From Geopsychrobacter electrodiphilus DSM 16401 (GTDB lineage: Bacteria; Desulfobacterota; Desulfuromonadia; Desulfuromonadales; Geopsychrobacteraceae): DNA of 64,000 nucleotides. The notes beneath the pieces are model-generated. The model made no database searches, had not been told where the DNA came from, and saw nothing but the letters and a program-made list of their open reading frames with translations. Positions 35,876 to 44,769 of the stretch are shown in pieces (position 1 is the stretch's first letter; each line of letters opens with the position of its first letter). The position numbers were made by a program, and so were the translations under genes. The DNA lies in contig NZ_ARWE01000001.1 in assembly GCF_000384395.1 (NCBI RefSeq), forward strand, positions 2,516,501 through 2,580,500, read 5' to 3'.

Positions 35876-35906
35876 GGACCAGAGGTATTCAGCGCAAAAA
35901 ACAAAA

Positions 35907-35949
35907 CAAGGGAGACAGGCAAAAATAGGCTTCAGCCTGTCTCCCCTTG
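35907..35949 (+). terminator. Hairpin after DUF3494 gene 3
   Basis: CAAGGGAGACAGGC and GCCTGTCTCCCCTTG pair over 14 bases with one bulged C. No T-run follows, so this is a probable but weak terminator or an mRNA-end stabiliser. Confidence 0.55.
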
Positions 35950-36028
35950 AATCTTCTAAAATGTTGAAGTTGGAAAGTACAACGGTAATCACGGATAAGA
36001 TTCATCCACATAATTTTGGGAGCTTCAT

Positions 36029-37078
36029 ATGAAAAGAGAATATTCAATAGGTTTGCTTCAAAAGAAGATGTTGCCATTGTTGTTAGCGGTTATCCTTCTC
36101 TGTCCCTTGGCGGCTCAGGCCGAGATCAAGGCCAAGAGCTTTGAGTTGAGTCCTTTTATTGGCTACCATTTCTTTGAGGGTCAACAGAACCTGGAAAATG
36201 ATTTTGTCTTCGGCGGCCGCGTTGGTTATAACTTCACCAACCGTTTTGGTATTGAAGGCGCCCTGGAATTCATCAACACTGGCGTTGATGATAAAAATCA
36301 AGCATTTACCTCTAAAGGCCAGTTTGCAACTCCAATTAATGACGTAGATATGACGTCCTTTCATCTGGACGCTCTCTATCATTTCATGCCGGAGAGTAAA
36401 CTTAATCCCTACATCGTGGCCGGGTTCGGCGCTGCTCATTATAACCCGAGCATCAGCGATAACCTCATGGCGATTGTTAGTTACGGGGTCGGCGCGAAAT
36501 ACTGGTTGGTCGAAAACATCGGGCTGAGAGCCGATCTCAGAGATAATATGGTTGTGGATGAAACATTCCACAATGTCGAAGCAACTCTGGGCGTTATCTT
36601 CAGATTCGGCGGCGATTCAAAACCCGAAGCCACCCCGGTCGCGAAGTATGAGCCGGCCCCCAAGCCAGTGGTAGTAGCTGAAAAGCAGGTTGTCGTCGCT
36701 CCGGTTAAACCAGAGATCACTGTTCTGGAATTCGACGACGTCCATTTCGATTTTGATAAGGCGACCCTCAAACCCGCCGCGAAGAAAAGTCTGGATGAAT
36801 ATATCCAGGTCCTGAAGAAAAACCCCAGGGCTAAAATCCGTATCGAAGGATATACCTCCGAAAAGGGCACGGATGAATATAACCGGGATTTAAGTAAAAA
36901 AAGAGCCGATGCCGTCAAGTCGTACCTGATGCGCGAAGGGGGCATAAAGTCGAGTCGCCTTAAATCCTTCGGCTATGGCGAGACCGACCCGGAAGCCTAT
37001 GAGGCAAATCCTGAAATAATCAACTCGCGTGCCGCAAAGAAAAACATGCGCGTTCTTTTTGAAATAGCCGTGCAATAA
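36029..37078 (+). CDS. OmpA-family outer membrane protein
   Basis: A 349-residue protein with a Sec signal (residues 1-31, ending AAQAEIK). Residues about 37-200 form an eight-strand OmpA-type barrel (SPFIGYHFFEGQ, FGGRVGYNFTNRFGIEGALEF, YGVGAKYWLVENIGLRADL). After a Pro/Val/Lys linker, the C-terminal OmpA domain (about 230-349; FDFDKATLKPAAKKSLDEY, NRDLSKKRADAVKSYL) can bind peptidoglycan. It stands alone between two DUF3494 genes and ends at a good terminator. It might help anchor or display them, but this rests only on position. Confidence 0.93.
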   Translation: MKREYSIGLLQKKMLPLLLAVILLCPLAAQAEIKAKSFELSPFIGYHFFEGQQNLENDFVFGGRVGYNFTNRFGIEGALEFINTGVDDKNQAFTSKGQFATPINDVDMTSFHLDALYHFMPESKLNPYIVAGFGAAHYNPSISDNLMAIVSYGVGAKYWLVENIGLRADLRDNMVVDETFHNVEATLGVIFRFGGDSKPEATPVAKYEPAPKPVVVAEKQVVVAPVKPEITVLEFDDVHFDFDKATLKPAAKKSLDEYIQVLKKNPRAKIRIEGYTSEKGTDEYNRDLSKKRADAVKSYLMREGGIKSSRLKSFGYGETDPEAYEANPEIINSRAAKKNMRVLFEIAVQ

Positions 37079-37164
37079 GGGGATCAGGTTCGGGCAGGGG
37101 ATATTTTTCAGACCCGACCTATAATTTGTTCAAGACGGGCAAATCAGCCCTCTCTGTAACCCCA

Positions 37165-37206
37165 AAGAAGCCCGTAACCGATAATCGGTCGCGGGCTTCT
37201 TTATTT
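37165..37206 (+). terminator. Terminator after the OmpA-family gene
   Basis: AAGAAGCCCG pairs with CGGGCTTCTT around an inner ACCGATAATCGGT-like loop, followed by TATTTTATTTT. The closely related AAGAAGCCCGC stem is reused at 40146-40186. Confidence 0.9.
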
Positions 37207-37296
37207 TATTTTGACCCGATTTAATCCCGGACGGCAGAGTCTACATTCGACTCCGGAGTGTGATTCTGAAAGGTCATTCTCCCTTCCATCTCCCAC

Positions 37297-37322
37297 CATA
37301 TTTAACGGTTTCGTTAAATATG
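37297..37322 (+). promoter_or_regulatory. Operator-like 26-bp palindrome
   Basis: CATATTTAACG, four bases, then CGTTAAATATG: a perfect inverted repeat with 11-base arms and TTTAAC/GTTAAA half-sites. It lies about 95 bases upstream of a -24/-12-like sequence, where an enhancer-binding protein would bind. The rest of 37207-37489 has no gene. Confidence 0.55.
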
Positions 37323-37414
37323 CGGGGCTAGAGTGACGCCCAGACAAACTTCTTCAACCATCAAAAATACGAAATTATTCTATATAATCAATAACTTACG
37401 CACGAAATGCCTAT

Positions 37415-37431
37415 TTGGCACAGAAGGTGTA
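37415..37431 (+). promoter_or_regulatory. Sigma-54-like promoter of DUF3494 gene 4
   Basis: TTTGGCACAGAAGGTGTA has a perfect TGGCAC but GT rather than GC at the -12 box (GG, ten bases, GT). It lies 60 bases before the ATG. Confidence 0.45.
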
Positions 37432-37489
37432 ACTATAGATTATTGACAGGTCATCCGATTTGTCACCATTCAAACGAGGAGTAAGTAAA

Positions 37490-38308
37490 ATGTATAAAAA
37501 ATTAAGAAGCAATTTGGGGTTTTTGGGACTGTTCCTGATCATCGCTCTGGCAGGCTGCGGCGGTAGTGGTGATGGGGGAGCTGGGGGCCAGGCGAATCTG
37601 GGTCCCATTGGGAATGTCAGTGTTGAAGCGGCCGGCGTCAACCTGGGAACAGCCGGCAACTATGCGATCCTGGCAAAAACCGGTGTCGCAACCGTTCCCC
37701 CTTCGGTCGTAACCGGCAATGTTGCCGTGAGTCCAGAGGCCCGCGTGGCGTTAACTGGCTGGGACCTGGTGTCTGAACCAACGGATACCTATTTTACCTC
37801 GGCGCAAGTGGTTGCCCCGGGAAAACTCTATGCGGCCGACAATGTGGGGGGCACAACTTCTGTTGACCTGACCACCGCCGTAGCCAACATGGAAACTGCT
37901 TACACTGATGCCGCCGGCCGGACCGCATCCTCGGCCGCAACTACCAACGTCGGTGCTGGCACCCTCACCTCCTTGGTTCTTCTCCCAGGCGTCTATGAGT
38001 GGGGTAGTGCTGTTACCATTCCCACCGACCTTACTCTCGCTGGCAGTGCAACCGACGTGTGGATCTTCAAGATCGCCGGGACCCTCAACATGGCCGCTGC
38101 CAAAAACGTTATCCTCACGGGTGGCGCTCTTCCCCAGAACGTCTTCTGGCAGGTGAGTGAAGCAGTGACCGTTGGTGCCAGCACCCATTTCGCAGGAGTC
38201 ATCCTCGGTCAGACAACCATCACCTTCGGCGATCTTGCCTCGCTCAACGGGCGGATGCTGGCGCAGACGGCGGTCACTCTTGGTGCAACGACAGTAACCG
38301 TTCCCTAA
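37490..38308 (+). CDS. DUF3494 lipoprotein (4)
   Basis: A 272-residue lipoprotein with start at ATG 37490 after GAGGAG. Lipobox ALAGC, a Gly-rich linker (GGSGDGGAGGQ), then one DUF3494 domain (about 45-272; [96 protein letters not shown]). It resembles the DUF3494 domain of the next gene far more than those of genes 1-3. It lies about 100 bases before that gene, separated by a perfect hairpin. Confidence 0.92.
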   Translation: MYKKLRSNLGFLGLFLIIALAGCGGSGDGGAGGQANLGPIGNVSVEAAGVNLGTAGNYAILAKTGVATVPPSVVTGNVAVSPEARVALTGWDLVSEPTDTYFTSAQVVAPGKLYAADNVGGTTSVDLTTAVANMETAYTDAAGRTASSAATTNVGAGTLTSLVLLPGVYEWGSAVTIPTDLTLAGSATDVWIFKIAGTLNMAAAKNVILTGGALPQNVFWQVSEAVTVGASTHFAGVILGQTTITFGDLASLNGRMLAQTAVTLGATTVTVP

Positions 38309-38334
38309 GGACGAAAATCAACTGAGCTAAATCA

Positions 38335-38370
38335 AGTGGAGTGGTGAACAATCAGGTTCACCACTCCACT
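38335..38370 (+). repeat. Perfect 15-bp hairpin between DUF3494 genes 4 and 5
   Basis: AGTGGAGTGGTGAAC, loop AATCAG, GTTCACCACTCCACT. No T-run follows, so readthrough into gene 5 with differential message stability is plausible. Confidence 0.65.
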
Positions 38371-38404
38371 GAATCTGAAAAAGGTCCCCAGGGAGGGGGC
38401 AAAA

Positions 38405-40069
38405 ATGAATAAGTTTTTAAAAGGCACCAACAAATGGGTTATGGCCCTGCTCCTCGTCGCCTTTGTCGCCGGCTGCGGCAACAGTAACGATACGACCGGT
38501 TCCAATGAAATTACGGCATACTCTCTGAGTGGAACTGCTGGAGTTGTCACTGAAGGGACAACTCCCAAGACCATTGACGTGGTGATGCCCTTCGGGACAG
38601 ATCTCTCGCAGGCGCTGATTGCGACCTACACATCCACCGGCATTAGTGTTGGAATCAACAAGGTTCTGCAGGAGAGTGGAGTCACGGAGAATGTTTTTCT
38701 CTCGGTTCCCCAGGCTCCGGTCATTTACACCGTGACCGCGATAGACGGCTCAACGGCGACCTATGATGTCAACGTTACTGTGGCGGCAAACGATGCCGCT
38801 GTCATGACCACCTTTTCTCTTGGCAATACTGCAGGCATTGTCCATGAGAACACAGTTCCCAAGACCATTGACGTCGTGATGCCCTTCGGGACGGACCTGT
38901 CGCTCCCGCTGGCAGCGACTTTCGTGGCGACAGGGGACGTTAAGATCGGCACCATCCTTCAGGAGACTGGCATGACGAATGTGTTCCCCCTGAGCCCCCC
39001 GGCTTCGGCGATCTACACCGTCATTGCTGCAGATGGCATCGCAAAGGCGACCTATGAAGTCAACGTCACTGTGGCGGCAAACGATGCTGCTGTCATGGCC
39101 TCTTATTCAATTAACGGCTTTAATGGAATTATCAGCGAAAATACCAATCCCAAAACCATCGCAGTGTTGATGCCTTTCGGGACAGACCTGAGCACTGATC
39201 TGGCCGCAACATTCACAGCGTCCCCCGGAGCAAATGTCACGATTGAGACGACACCTCCGACACCGCAGGTAAGTGCTGTAACGCTGAATAATTTCAACAA
39301 TCAGGTCATTGTAAGCTATACGGTTACCGCTGCTGACACCGTTACAACCGCGACTTATGATGTCTCCGTTACTTTGGCCCCCGATACCGTACCGTTTGTC
39401 GACCTTGGAACAGCTGCCAACTACGCGATTTTGGCAAAAGCTGGTGTTTCAACGGTTCCCTACTCGGTCGTGACCGGGAATGTCGGTTTAAGTCCCACCG
39501 ACAGAGGCGCTTTAACCGGTTGGTCGGAGACCTCTGACACCACGGATACGTACTCGATTTCTGCGCAAGTGGTTGCACCTTTCGAACTCCACGCCGCCGA
39601 CTATCTGGGAGGATCGACTTCAGTTGACCTGACCACCGCCGTCGCCAACATGGAAACCGCGTACACCGACGCCACCGGACGGACCGCAACCTCGGCCGCG
39701 ACAACTAACGTCGGTGCCGGCACCCTGACGTCCTTAACCCTCACCCCCGGTGTCTATGAGTGGGGGACCGGAGTTATCATCCCGACCGATCTCACTCTCA
39801 ATGGTAGTGCAACTGATGTCTGGATCTTCAAAATTGCCGGGACCCTCGACATGGCCGCTGCCAAGAATGTCGTCCTCGTGGGTGGCGCACTGCCTGAGAA
39901 CATCTTCTGGCAAGTTACCGATGCGGTGAACATTGGGGCGAATACCCACTTTGAGGGAAATATCCTCGGTAAGACTGCAATCACATTTGGGAATCTCTCA
40001 TCGATCAACGGACGACTGTTGGCTCAGACTGCTGTCGCACTTGACGCGACCACAGTTACCGCTCCTTAA
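38405..40069 (+). CDS. DUF3494 lipoprotein with three Ig-like repeats (5)
   Basis: A 554-residue lipoprotein (lipobox FVAGC) with GGGAGG before the ATG. Three tandem repeats of about 90 residues come first (about 37-125, 128-215 and 218-320), each with a PKTIxVxMPFGTDLS core and a final ATYDVNVTV-type strand. They look like DUF5018-type/Ig-like modules. The C-terminal DUF3494 domain (about 330-554) is very close to that of gene 4 (TDVWIFKIAGTLDMAAAKNV). The repeats probably lift the DUF3494 head away from the outer membrane. A strong terminator follows. Confidence 0.92.
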   Translation: MNKFLKGTNKWVMALLLVAFVAGCGNSNDTTGSNEITAYSLSGTAGVVTEGTTPKTIDVVMPFGTDLSQALIATYTSTGISVGINKVLQESGVTENVFLSVPQAPVIYTVTAIDGSTATYDVNVTVAANDAAVMTTFSLGNTAGIVHENTVPKTIDVVMPFGTDLSLPLAATFVATGDVKIGTILQETGMTNVFPLSPPASAIYTVIAADGIAKATYEVNVTVAANDAAVMASYSINGFNGIISENTNPKTIAVLMPFGTDLSTDLAATFTASPGANVTIETTPPTPQVSAVTLNNFNNQVIVSYTVTAADTVTTATYDVSVTLAPDTVPFVDLGTAANYAILAKAGVSTVPYSVVTGNVGLSPTDRGALTGWSETSDTTDTYSISAQVVAPFELHAADYLGGSTSVDLTTAVANMETAYTDATGRTATSAATTNVGAGTLTSLTLTPGVYEWGTGVIIPTDLTLNGSATDVWIFKIAGTLDMAAAKNVVLVGGALPENIFWQVTDAVNIGANTHFEGNILGKTAITFGNLSSINGRLLAQTAVALDATTVTAP

Positions 40070-40145
40070 TGCCAATACTCGCCAGGGACTCTTGAAAACC
40101 AGGCGAATATTACTGCCCAGTAGGGCAACTGTTTGAAATATAACC

Positions 40146-40186
40146 AAGAAGCCCGCAACAAGTCATTTGTTGTGGGCTTCTTTATT
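40146..40186 (+). terminator. Terminator after DUF3494 gene 5
   Basis: AAGAAGCCCGCAACAA, loop GTCAT, TTGTTGTGGGCTTCTT, then TATTG. A 16-base stem with one mismatch. Confidence 0.9.
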
Positions 40187-40283
40187 GAGCAGCCTGAGAT
40201 GACTCATCGCGACCACCGGGGATTATTGTGCAAATTAAGGAAAAAGGACGGTTACACTCATCTTCCCGCTCAGGGGATCCCTT

Positions 40284-40460
40284 TCGCCTAGGAGGCTGTC
40301 GGACTATGAGGGTCGAAGCGAAAATTCGGAAGTTTGAGAACAGATTTTGGTTCGTTTGCAGGCTCATAGCCGTAGCTATGAGACAAAAAGGAACTAAAAT
40401 ATGGGCCAAACAGCCGGATTTGCAGCTGGCTCATGGATAGTCCGACAGGCTCCTAGCTGT
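40284..40460 (+). mobile_element. MITE-like element with CTAG target duplication
   Basis: About 170 bases bounded by terminal inverted repeats: CTAGGAGGCTGTCGGACTAT at 40288-40307 and the complement of CTAGGAGCCTGTCGGACTAT at 40437-40456 (19 of 20 positions). The outer CTAG on both sides could be a 4-bp target duplication, as with some IS5-group elements. Inside is a CTCATAGC/GCTATGAG hairpin and one 44-codon frame (40306-40440) with no known domain. No transposase is present, so it would have to be mobilised in trans. The remainder of 40187-40587 has no gene. Confidence 0.75.
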
Positions 40461-40587
40461 GGCATTTGGCGGTCTTACTAAATGTGACAGTTTTCCTTAA
40501 CGGTATTTCCCTCCACTCCGCAATATTTTTCTTAATTTATTCAATAAAAACAAAGCCTTAACCTTGCTAAATTAGAAAATATTTTCT

Positions 40588-40604
40588 CGGCAAGGTACTT
40601 GCTC
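40588..40604 (+). promoter_or_regulatory. Sigma-54 promoter of DUF3494 gene 6
   Basis: CGGCAAGGTACTTGCT has GG and GC ten bases apart, and differs from TGGCAC-N5-TTGCT at two positions. It lies about 150 bases upstream of the ATG. Just before it, CCTTAACCTTGCTAAATTAG (40556-40575) resembles a word upstream of the riboswitch leader at 44493-44512. Confidence 0.55.
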
Positions 40605-40754
40605 AGTACTATGAGTAAGTTCTCGAGTTCTCTGCGTACATTCGTCAGAGCATTCGTCATTCGGGTTTTAACCTGAAAGGTAGTAGCAGGCGCCTGGTTA
40701 ACCACTAAGAATTCCGTTTTAGCGGCTTAACAAGTCCCCAACGAGGAGACAAAT

Positions 40755-42095
40755 ATGAACAGCATTAAAGGGTATTTAAATAGTTGGTTTCTGGGGTTAC
40801 TCCTTATCACTTTTTTGGCCGGGTGCGGCGGCAGTAGTAACAGCGCTACCGATGCCACAACCGCCAAAGACACGAAGGCTATCACCACGTTTTCGCTTGA
40901 TGGCGCCACCGGGATCGTCGCAGAGTCAGCCAGGGAGATTCTGGTGACTCTGCCGAACGGCACACCACTAGAAGCTTTGGTTGCGAAATTCACCCTCACC
41001 GGCGAATCCGTCGCTGTCGGTTCGACGCCGCAGACGAGTGCTGTCACACGGAATGACTTTAGTAAACCGGTTGACTACAGGGTTACCGCTGAGGACAAGA
41101 CCCAGACGGTATATACCGTGACCGCGACCGTTGCTCCGGCTGAAGCCAAGGCCATTACCAGCTATTCGATTCGAAATGGGGCTGTTTTCATTGATGAAGC
41201 GACCAAGACTATTTCCGTGATCATGCCGGCCGGGACCGACAAAACGGCTCTGGTTGCGACTTTCATCACCACGGGGCAGTTCGTCGACGTGGTGAATACC
41301 GGACTCCAGCAGGAGAGTGGTTTTACGGTGAATGATTTTACCGATCCAGTAGACTATCTGGTGACCGCTGGCAATTCAACAGAGGCAACTTATAGCGTAA
41401 CAGTGACTGTGCGCTCTGCCCTTGGGCCCGACCCGGTCAATCTCGGCACCGCCGGCAATTTTGCAATTCTGGCCAAATCTGGGGTCTCAACCACCGGAGC
41501 CACTGCCATTGTCGGCAATATCGGCGTGAGTCCTTCCGCCGCAAGTTACATCACGGGATTTGCCCTCACCGCTGATTCCACCAACACCTTTTCAATCTCG
41601 TCGCTCGTGACCGGGAATCTCTACGCCGCCGATTATGCCACACCAACCCCGGCGAATATGACCACGGCGATCAGCGATATGGAAATCGCCTTCACCGACG
41701 CCGCCGGACGCTCAAACACCGATTACACCGAACTCTATGCCGGAGACATCAGCGGGCGCACCCTGGTTCCAGGCCTCTACAAATGGGGCACCGGAGTTCT
41801 TATCACCAGTGCCGGTGTGACTCTTAGCGGGGGAGCCGACGACGTCTGGATCTTCCAGATCGCTCAGGACCTCACCGTCAACAACAGCGCCATTGTGCAC
41901 CTGAGCGGCGGAGCCCAGGCCAAAAATATCTTCTGGCAGGTTTCCGGACAGGCGACCTTGGGTACGGCGGCAGACTTCAAGGGGATTTTGTTGAGTCAAA
42001 CCCTGATCTCGTTCAATACCGGCGCCAAATTAACCGGCCGAGCCCTGGCACAGACCGCAGTAACATTAAATGCCACGACCGTCACAGCGCCTTAG
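40755..42095 (+). CDS. DUF3494 lipoprotein with two Ig-like repeats (6)
   Basis: A 446-residue lipoprotein (lipobox FLAGC) with ACGAGGAGACAAAT before the ATG. Two repeats (about 40-125 and 128-217; TKTISVIMPAGTDKTALVAT and similar) precede a DUF3494 domain (about 222-446) of a third subtype: [73 protein letters not shown]. That subtype recurs in the deleted gene 7 and in gene 8. Its repeats are like those of gene 5, so the Ig parts have been mixed with different DUF3494 subtypes. Confidence 0.92.
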   Translation: MNSIKGYLNSWFLGLLLITFLAGCGGSSNSATDATTAKDTKAITTFSLDGATGIVAESAREILVTLPNGTPLEALVAKFTLTGESVAVGSTPQTSAVTRNDFSKPVDYRVTAEDKTQTVYTVTATVAPAEAKAITSYSIRNGAVFIDEATKTISVIMPAGTDKTALVATFITTGQFVDVVNTGLQQESGFTVNDFTDPVDYLVTAGNSTEATYSVTVTVRSALGPDPVNLGTAGNFAILAKSGVSTTGATAIVGNIGVSPSAASYITGFALTADSTNTFSISSLVTGNLYAADYATPTPANMTTAISDMEIAFTDAAGRSNTDYTELYAGDISGRTLVPGLYKWGTGVLITSAGVTLSGGADDVWIFQIAQDLTVNNSAIVHLSGGAQAKNIFWQVSGQATLGTAADFKGILLSQTLISFNTGAKLTGRALAQTAVTLNATTVTAP

Positions 42096-42107
42096 CAGCA
42101 GAATATA

Positions 42108-42142
42108 TCCCCTCTGGCACACAACCAGAGGGGACTTTCATT
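42108..42142 (+). terminator. Terminator after DUF3494 gene 6
   Basis: TCCCCTCTGG and CCAGAGGGGA with loop CACACAA, then CTTTCATTT. It lies just after the stop codon. Confidence 0.75.
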
Positions 42143-42282
42143 TGTCATAAGGTATGGCTGTTGCCGCTGCTCGGCAACTGGAATAAACCAAGGCAGGTTG
42201 AAGCAAAATGAACTTACTCGCATTTGATTCATTACTTGAGTTACTTTCAAAAGTTTATTAGGTGAGTCTGGAGGGACCAAAC

Positions 42283-42857
42283 ATGAAAATATTTAAAAGC
42301 TATCGCAATAAATGGATCATGACCCTGTTTATGTTAATATTCGCAGCCGGGTGCAGCAACAGTAACCACATCTCCATCAGTTCCGCGAGGGTAACAAATG
42401 CAAAGGCGATCACGACTTATTCGCTGAACGGGGCTGACGGGATAATTGATGAGTCGGCCAAGACCATATCAGTCACCATGCCAACCGGGACGAACCTGAC
42501 CGCCCTAACTGCGACATATACCACCACGGGGAAGTCCCTCGCTGTAGGTCCTACGCAGCAAATAAGTGGCGGCACCCCGAATGACTTCACTGCTCCGCTG
42601 AGCTATACGGTCACCGCTACTGACAGTTCAACTGCGATCTATACCATAAGCGCATCCGTTGCTCCGTCCGAGGCCAAAGCGCGCACCAGTTTTTCGCCGA
42701 GTGGTGTGACAGGAGCCATCAATGAAACGACCAAAACCATAGTGGTGGCCATGCCAACCGGGGCAGACCAGACTTGACCTTCAATACTGGCGCCAAAATG
42801 TACGGACGAGCGGTGGCACAAACCGCAGTAACATTGAATACGTCGGCCATGACTTAA
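42283..42857 (+). pseudogene. Deleted DUF3494 lipoprotein gene (7)
   Basis: ATG at 42283 after GGAGGG. The first 164 codons encode a lipoprotein signal (FAAGC) and one and a half Ig-like repeats like those of gene 6, then reach TGA at 42775-42777. Immediately after, in another frame (42780-42857), the last 25 codons of a DUF3494 domain appear: FNTGAKMYGRAVAQTAVTL, ending in TAA. Compared with gene 6 an internal stretch of about 0.8 kb, holding nearly the whole DUF3494 domain, is missing and the frame is broken. A short Ig-only lipoprotein could still be made. Confidence 0.85.
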
Positions 42858-42910
42858 CCTAACCTGTAAGACAAGACCCTCCTCCTTGGATGACAGGTGA
42901 GGTTGATCCT

Positions 42911-42945
42911 TTCCGGAGCTCAGGCTCCGGGAGGAATTTTTACCT
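42911..42945 (+). terminator. Terminator after the deleted DUF3494 gene
   Basis: CCGGAGC, TCAG, GCTCCGG, then GAGGAATTTTTACC. It lies between two convergent genes. Confidence 0.75.
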
Positions 42946-43037
42946 TTCAGCACCCGCTAGCCAAATCAACCCCTTCAGTCCATCAACAACCAAATGAGCC
43001 AAAATCATCTCGTTCTCTTCACACGAGAATCCATCTT

Positions 43038-43976
43038 TTAGGCGTCAGCGCACACTGCGATTCGATAGGCGTTCTTCCCTGCCGCTTTGGCCAGGTACAG
43101 CGCCTGGTCAGTGCTCTTCATCAAGGATTCCGCGTCCTCGCCATTCACTGGATAGATACTGACCCCGGCGCTGGTAGTTATGTCCACAATATGATCCTCT
43201 ATGTCATAAGGTTGCGACACGGCAGCGATTACTCTGGCCGCCACCAAGGCCGCATATTCAGCTCCGCTGACGTGCCACAGGGCGATGGCGAATTCGTCAC
43301 CCCCAAGGCGCGCCACGGTGTCCTCCTGGCGCACAGCAATCAACAGGCGTTTTGCGACCATTTTCAGCAAGATATCCCCGACGCCGTGGCCGAGGGTATC
43401 ATTGATCGCCTTGAAGCCATCCAAGTCCAGATAAATCATGGTCATGGCACCCCTGTTCCTCTGCGCATGAACCAGGGCCATCGTTATCCTGTCGTCGAAA
43501 AGTCGACGGTTGGCAAGGCCTGTCAGAGGGTCATTCAGCGCCAATTCTTCCAGCAACGCTACGTAACTGCGAGCCTTCTTATGCAACAGGCGAACTTCCA
43601 CCATGTTACGTACTCGCATCAACACTTCGGCCAAATCGAAGGGTTTGCTGACGAAATCTTTTGCGCCGCTCCGCAGCGCACGTAACTTGTGAGTTGGTTC
43701 GGCGGTCACGGCGAGGACTGGCAGGTAGCCATCCGTTTCAAGCTCCTTCAGGCCTTCCATCACCTGGAAACCATCCATATCGGGCATGCGCAGATCGAGA
43801 AGGATTAAATCGTAATGATTTTCACGGTGCAGCGCGCAGACAGAACAGGGGTCCTGGGTTGTGGTAATTTGCGTATAGCCGGCACCCCGCAGCATTGCTT
43901 CAAGCAGTTCCACATTGGTTTCCAGATCATCCACGATCAGAATGTCGGCATTCAGGATATCGGTGTTACTTACCAT
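43038..43976 (-). CDS. GGDEF response regulator (diguanylate cyclase)
   Basis: A 312-residue protein; ATG at 43976 with GGGAG eight bases upstream. The receiver (about 10-130, acceptor Asp61 in LILLDLRMPDMDG, Lys111) is very like that of the NtrC-type regulator at 27719-29275, suggesting shared ancestry or shared phosphodonor. A GGDEF domain follows (about 145-305; DPLTGLANRRLFDDR, DLDGFKAINDTLGH, RLGGDEF at 223-229). The active site is intact, and the inhibitory RxxD site (RQED, 216-219) sits five residues before it. It should make c-di-GMP or a related dinucleotide. A perfect sigma-54 promoter lies about 175 bases upstream. Confidence 0.93.
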   Translation of the reverse strand: MVSNTDILNADILIVDDLETNVELLEAMLRGAGYTQITTTQDPCSVCALHRENHYDLILLDLRMPDMDGFQVMEGLKELETDGYLPVLAVTAEPTHKLRALRSGAKDFVSKPFDLAEVLMRVRNMVEVRLLHKKARSYVALLEELALNDPLTGLANRRLFDDRITMALVHAQRNRGAMTMIYLDLDGFKAINDTLGHGVGDILLKMVAKRLLIAVRQEDTVARLGGDEFAIALWHVSGAEYAALVAARVIAAVSQPYDIEDHIVDITTSAGVSIYPVNGEDAESLMKSTDQALYLAKAAGKNAYRIAVCADA

Positions 43977-44149
43977 GACCAGGCTCCCGGGCATCTTCGG
44001 CGTTTGATTCATCATTTGCATATTCCAGGCATTTTCAGGAACGGGATTAGCTGTCTCATCCGGTCCCGACCAACAGAATGAATGCATAACCGAAAGTATT
44101 TCCGGCTAAAAACAGAATCATAATTTTTTGCTTTAACCAGTTAATACAT

Positions 44150-44166
44150 CGCAACGACCGTGCCAG
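44150..44166 (-). promoter_or_regulatory. Sigma-54 promoter of the GGDEF gene
   Basis: On the minus strand, CTGGCACGGTCGTTGCG is a full -24/-12 match and differs by one base from the promoter of the YegP-like gene at 9858-9876. Confidence 0.75.
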
Positions 44167-44492
44167 AGAAGACCTGCTGGTATTTCCGCTACAAAGGTAT
44201 GATTTTACATGGGAAAACAGGGAGGGGCCCTGAGAGGAGCAGACGGTGGCCACCAAAAGGTGCGGCCCTGAACGACATAACTTTTAAATATGATGGGCGG
44301 TGTTCTGAGCAACAGGTCTCAATGTCTTCACAATTTCTCCCTCTCCTTCCCCAGACAAATTCCATGAGGAAAGAAAGTCTCTTCGCCAAAGAGTCCGGTT
44401 CTTAATAATATTTTCCGTCATTTAAAACAGATCTGTTGAATTCGATAGATTTTAATGTAGGCGTTAATATACACATTTTTATCATCATCATC

Positions 44493-44560
44493 TTTAACCA
44501 TGTTAAATTAGTAAGTTAGCAACATCTTTCCACATACGTAAATTTTGGCGCGTTACTTGA
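44493..44560 (+). promoter_or_regulatory. Sigma-54-like promoter and palindrome before the riboswitch leader
   Basis: TTGGCGCGTTACTTGAA (44545-44561) has GG, ten bases, then GA instead of GC; the same TTGGCGCG-YTAC-KTGAA word appears before DUF3494 gene 8. The inverted pair TTTAAC/GTTAAA with a CAT centre lies at about 44496-44510. No gene is visible in 44167-44760. Confidence 0.45.
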
Positions 44561-44769
44561 AATGACTATATCTTCAAGAGCATGAATTTAAACCGGGCTT
44601 GCGGTGACAATTCAAGGATGGCCGCAAAACCAGCCCGTAACTCCCGGAGACCGGAGATATCAAGTCAAGAGTTGTAGGAGGAGGAGCATTACAGCCTCAA
44701 GGTAGCGTTTGCAAAGACGAACATTCATATCGGTCAGCTTCTGAGCTGGAATGCGATATGAATCGATTG

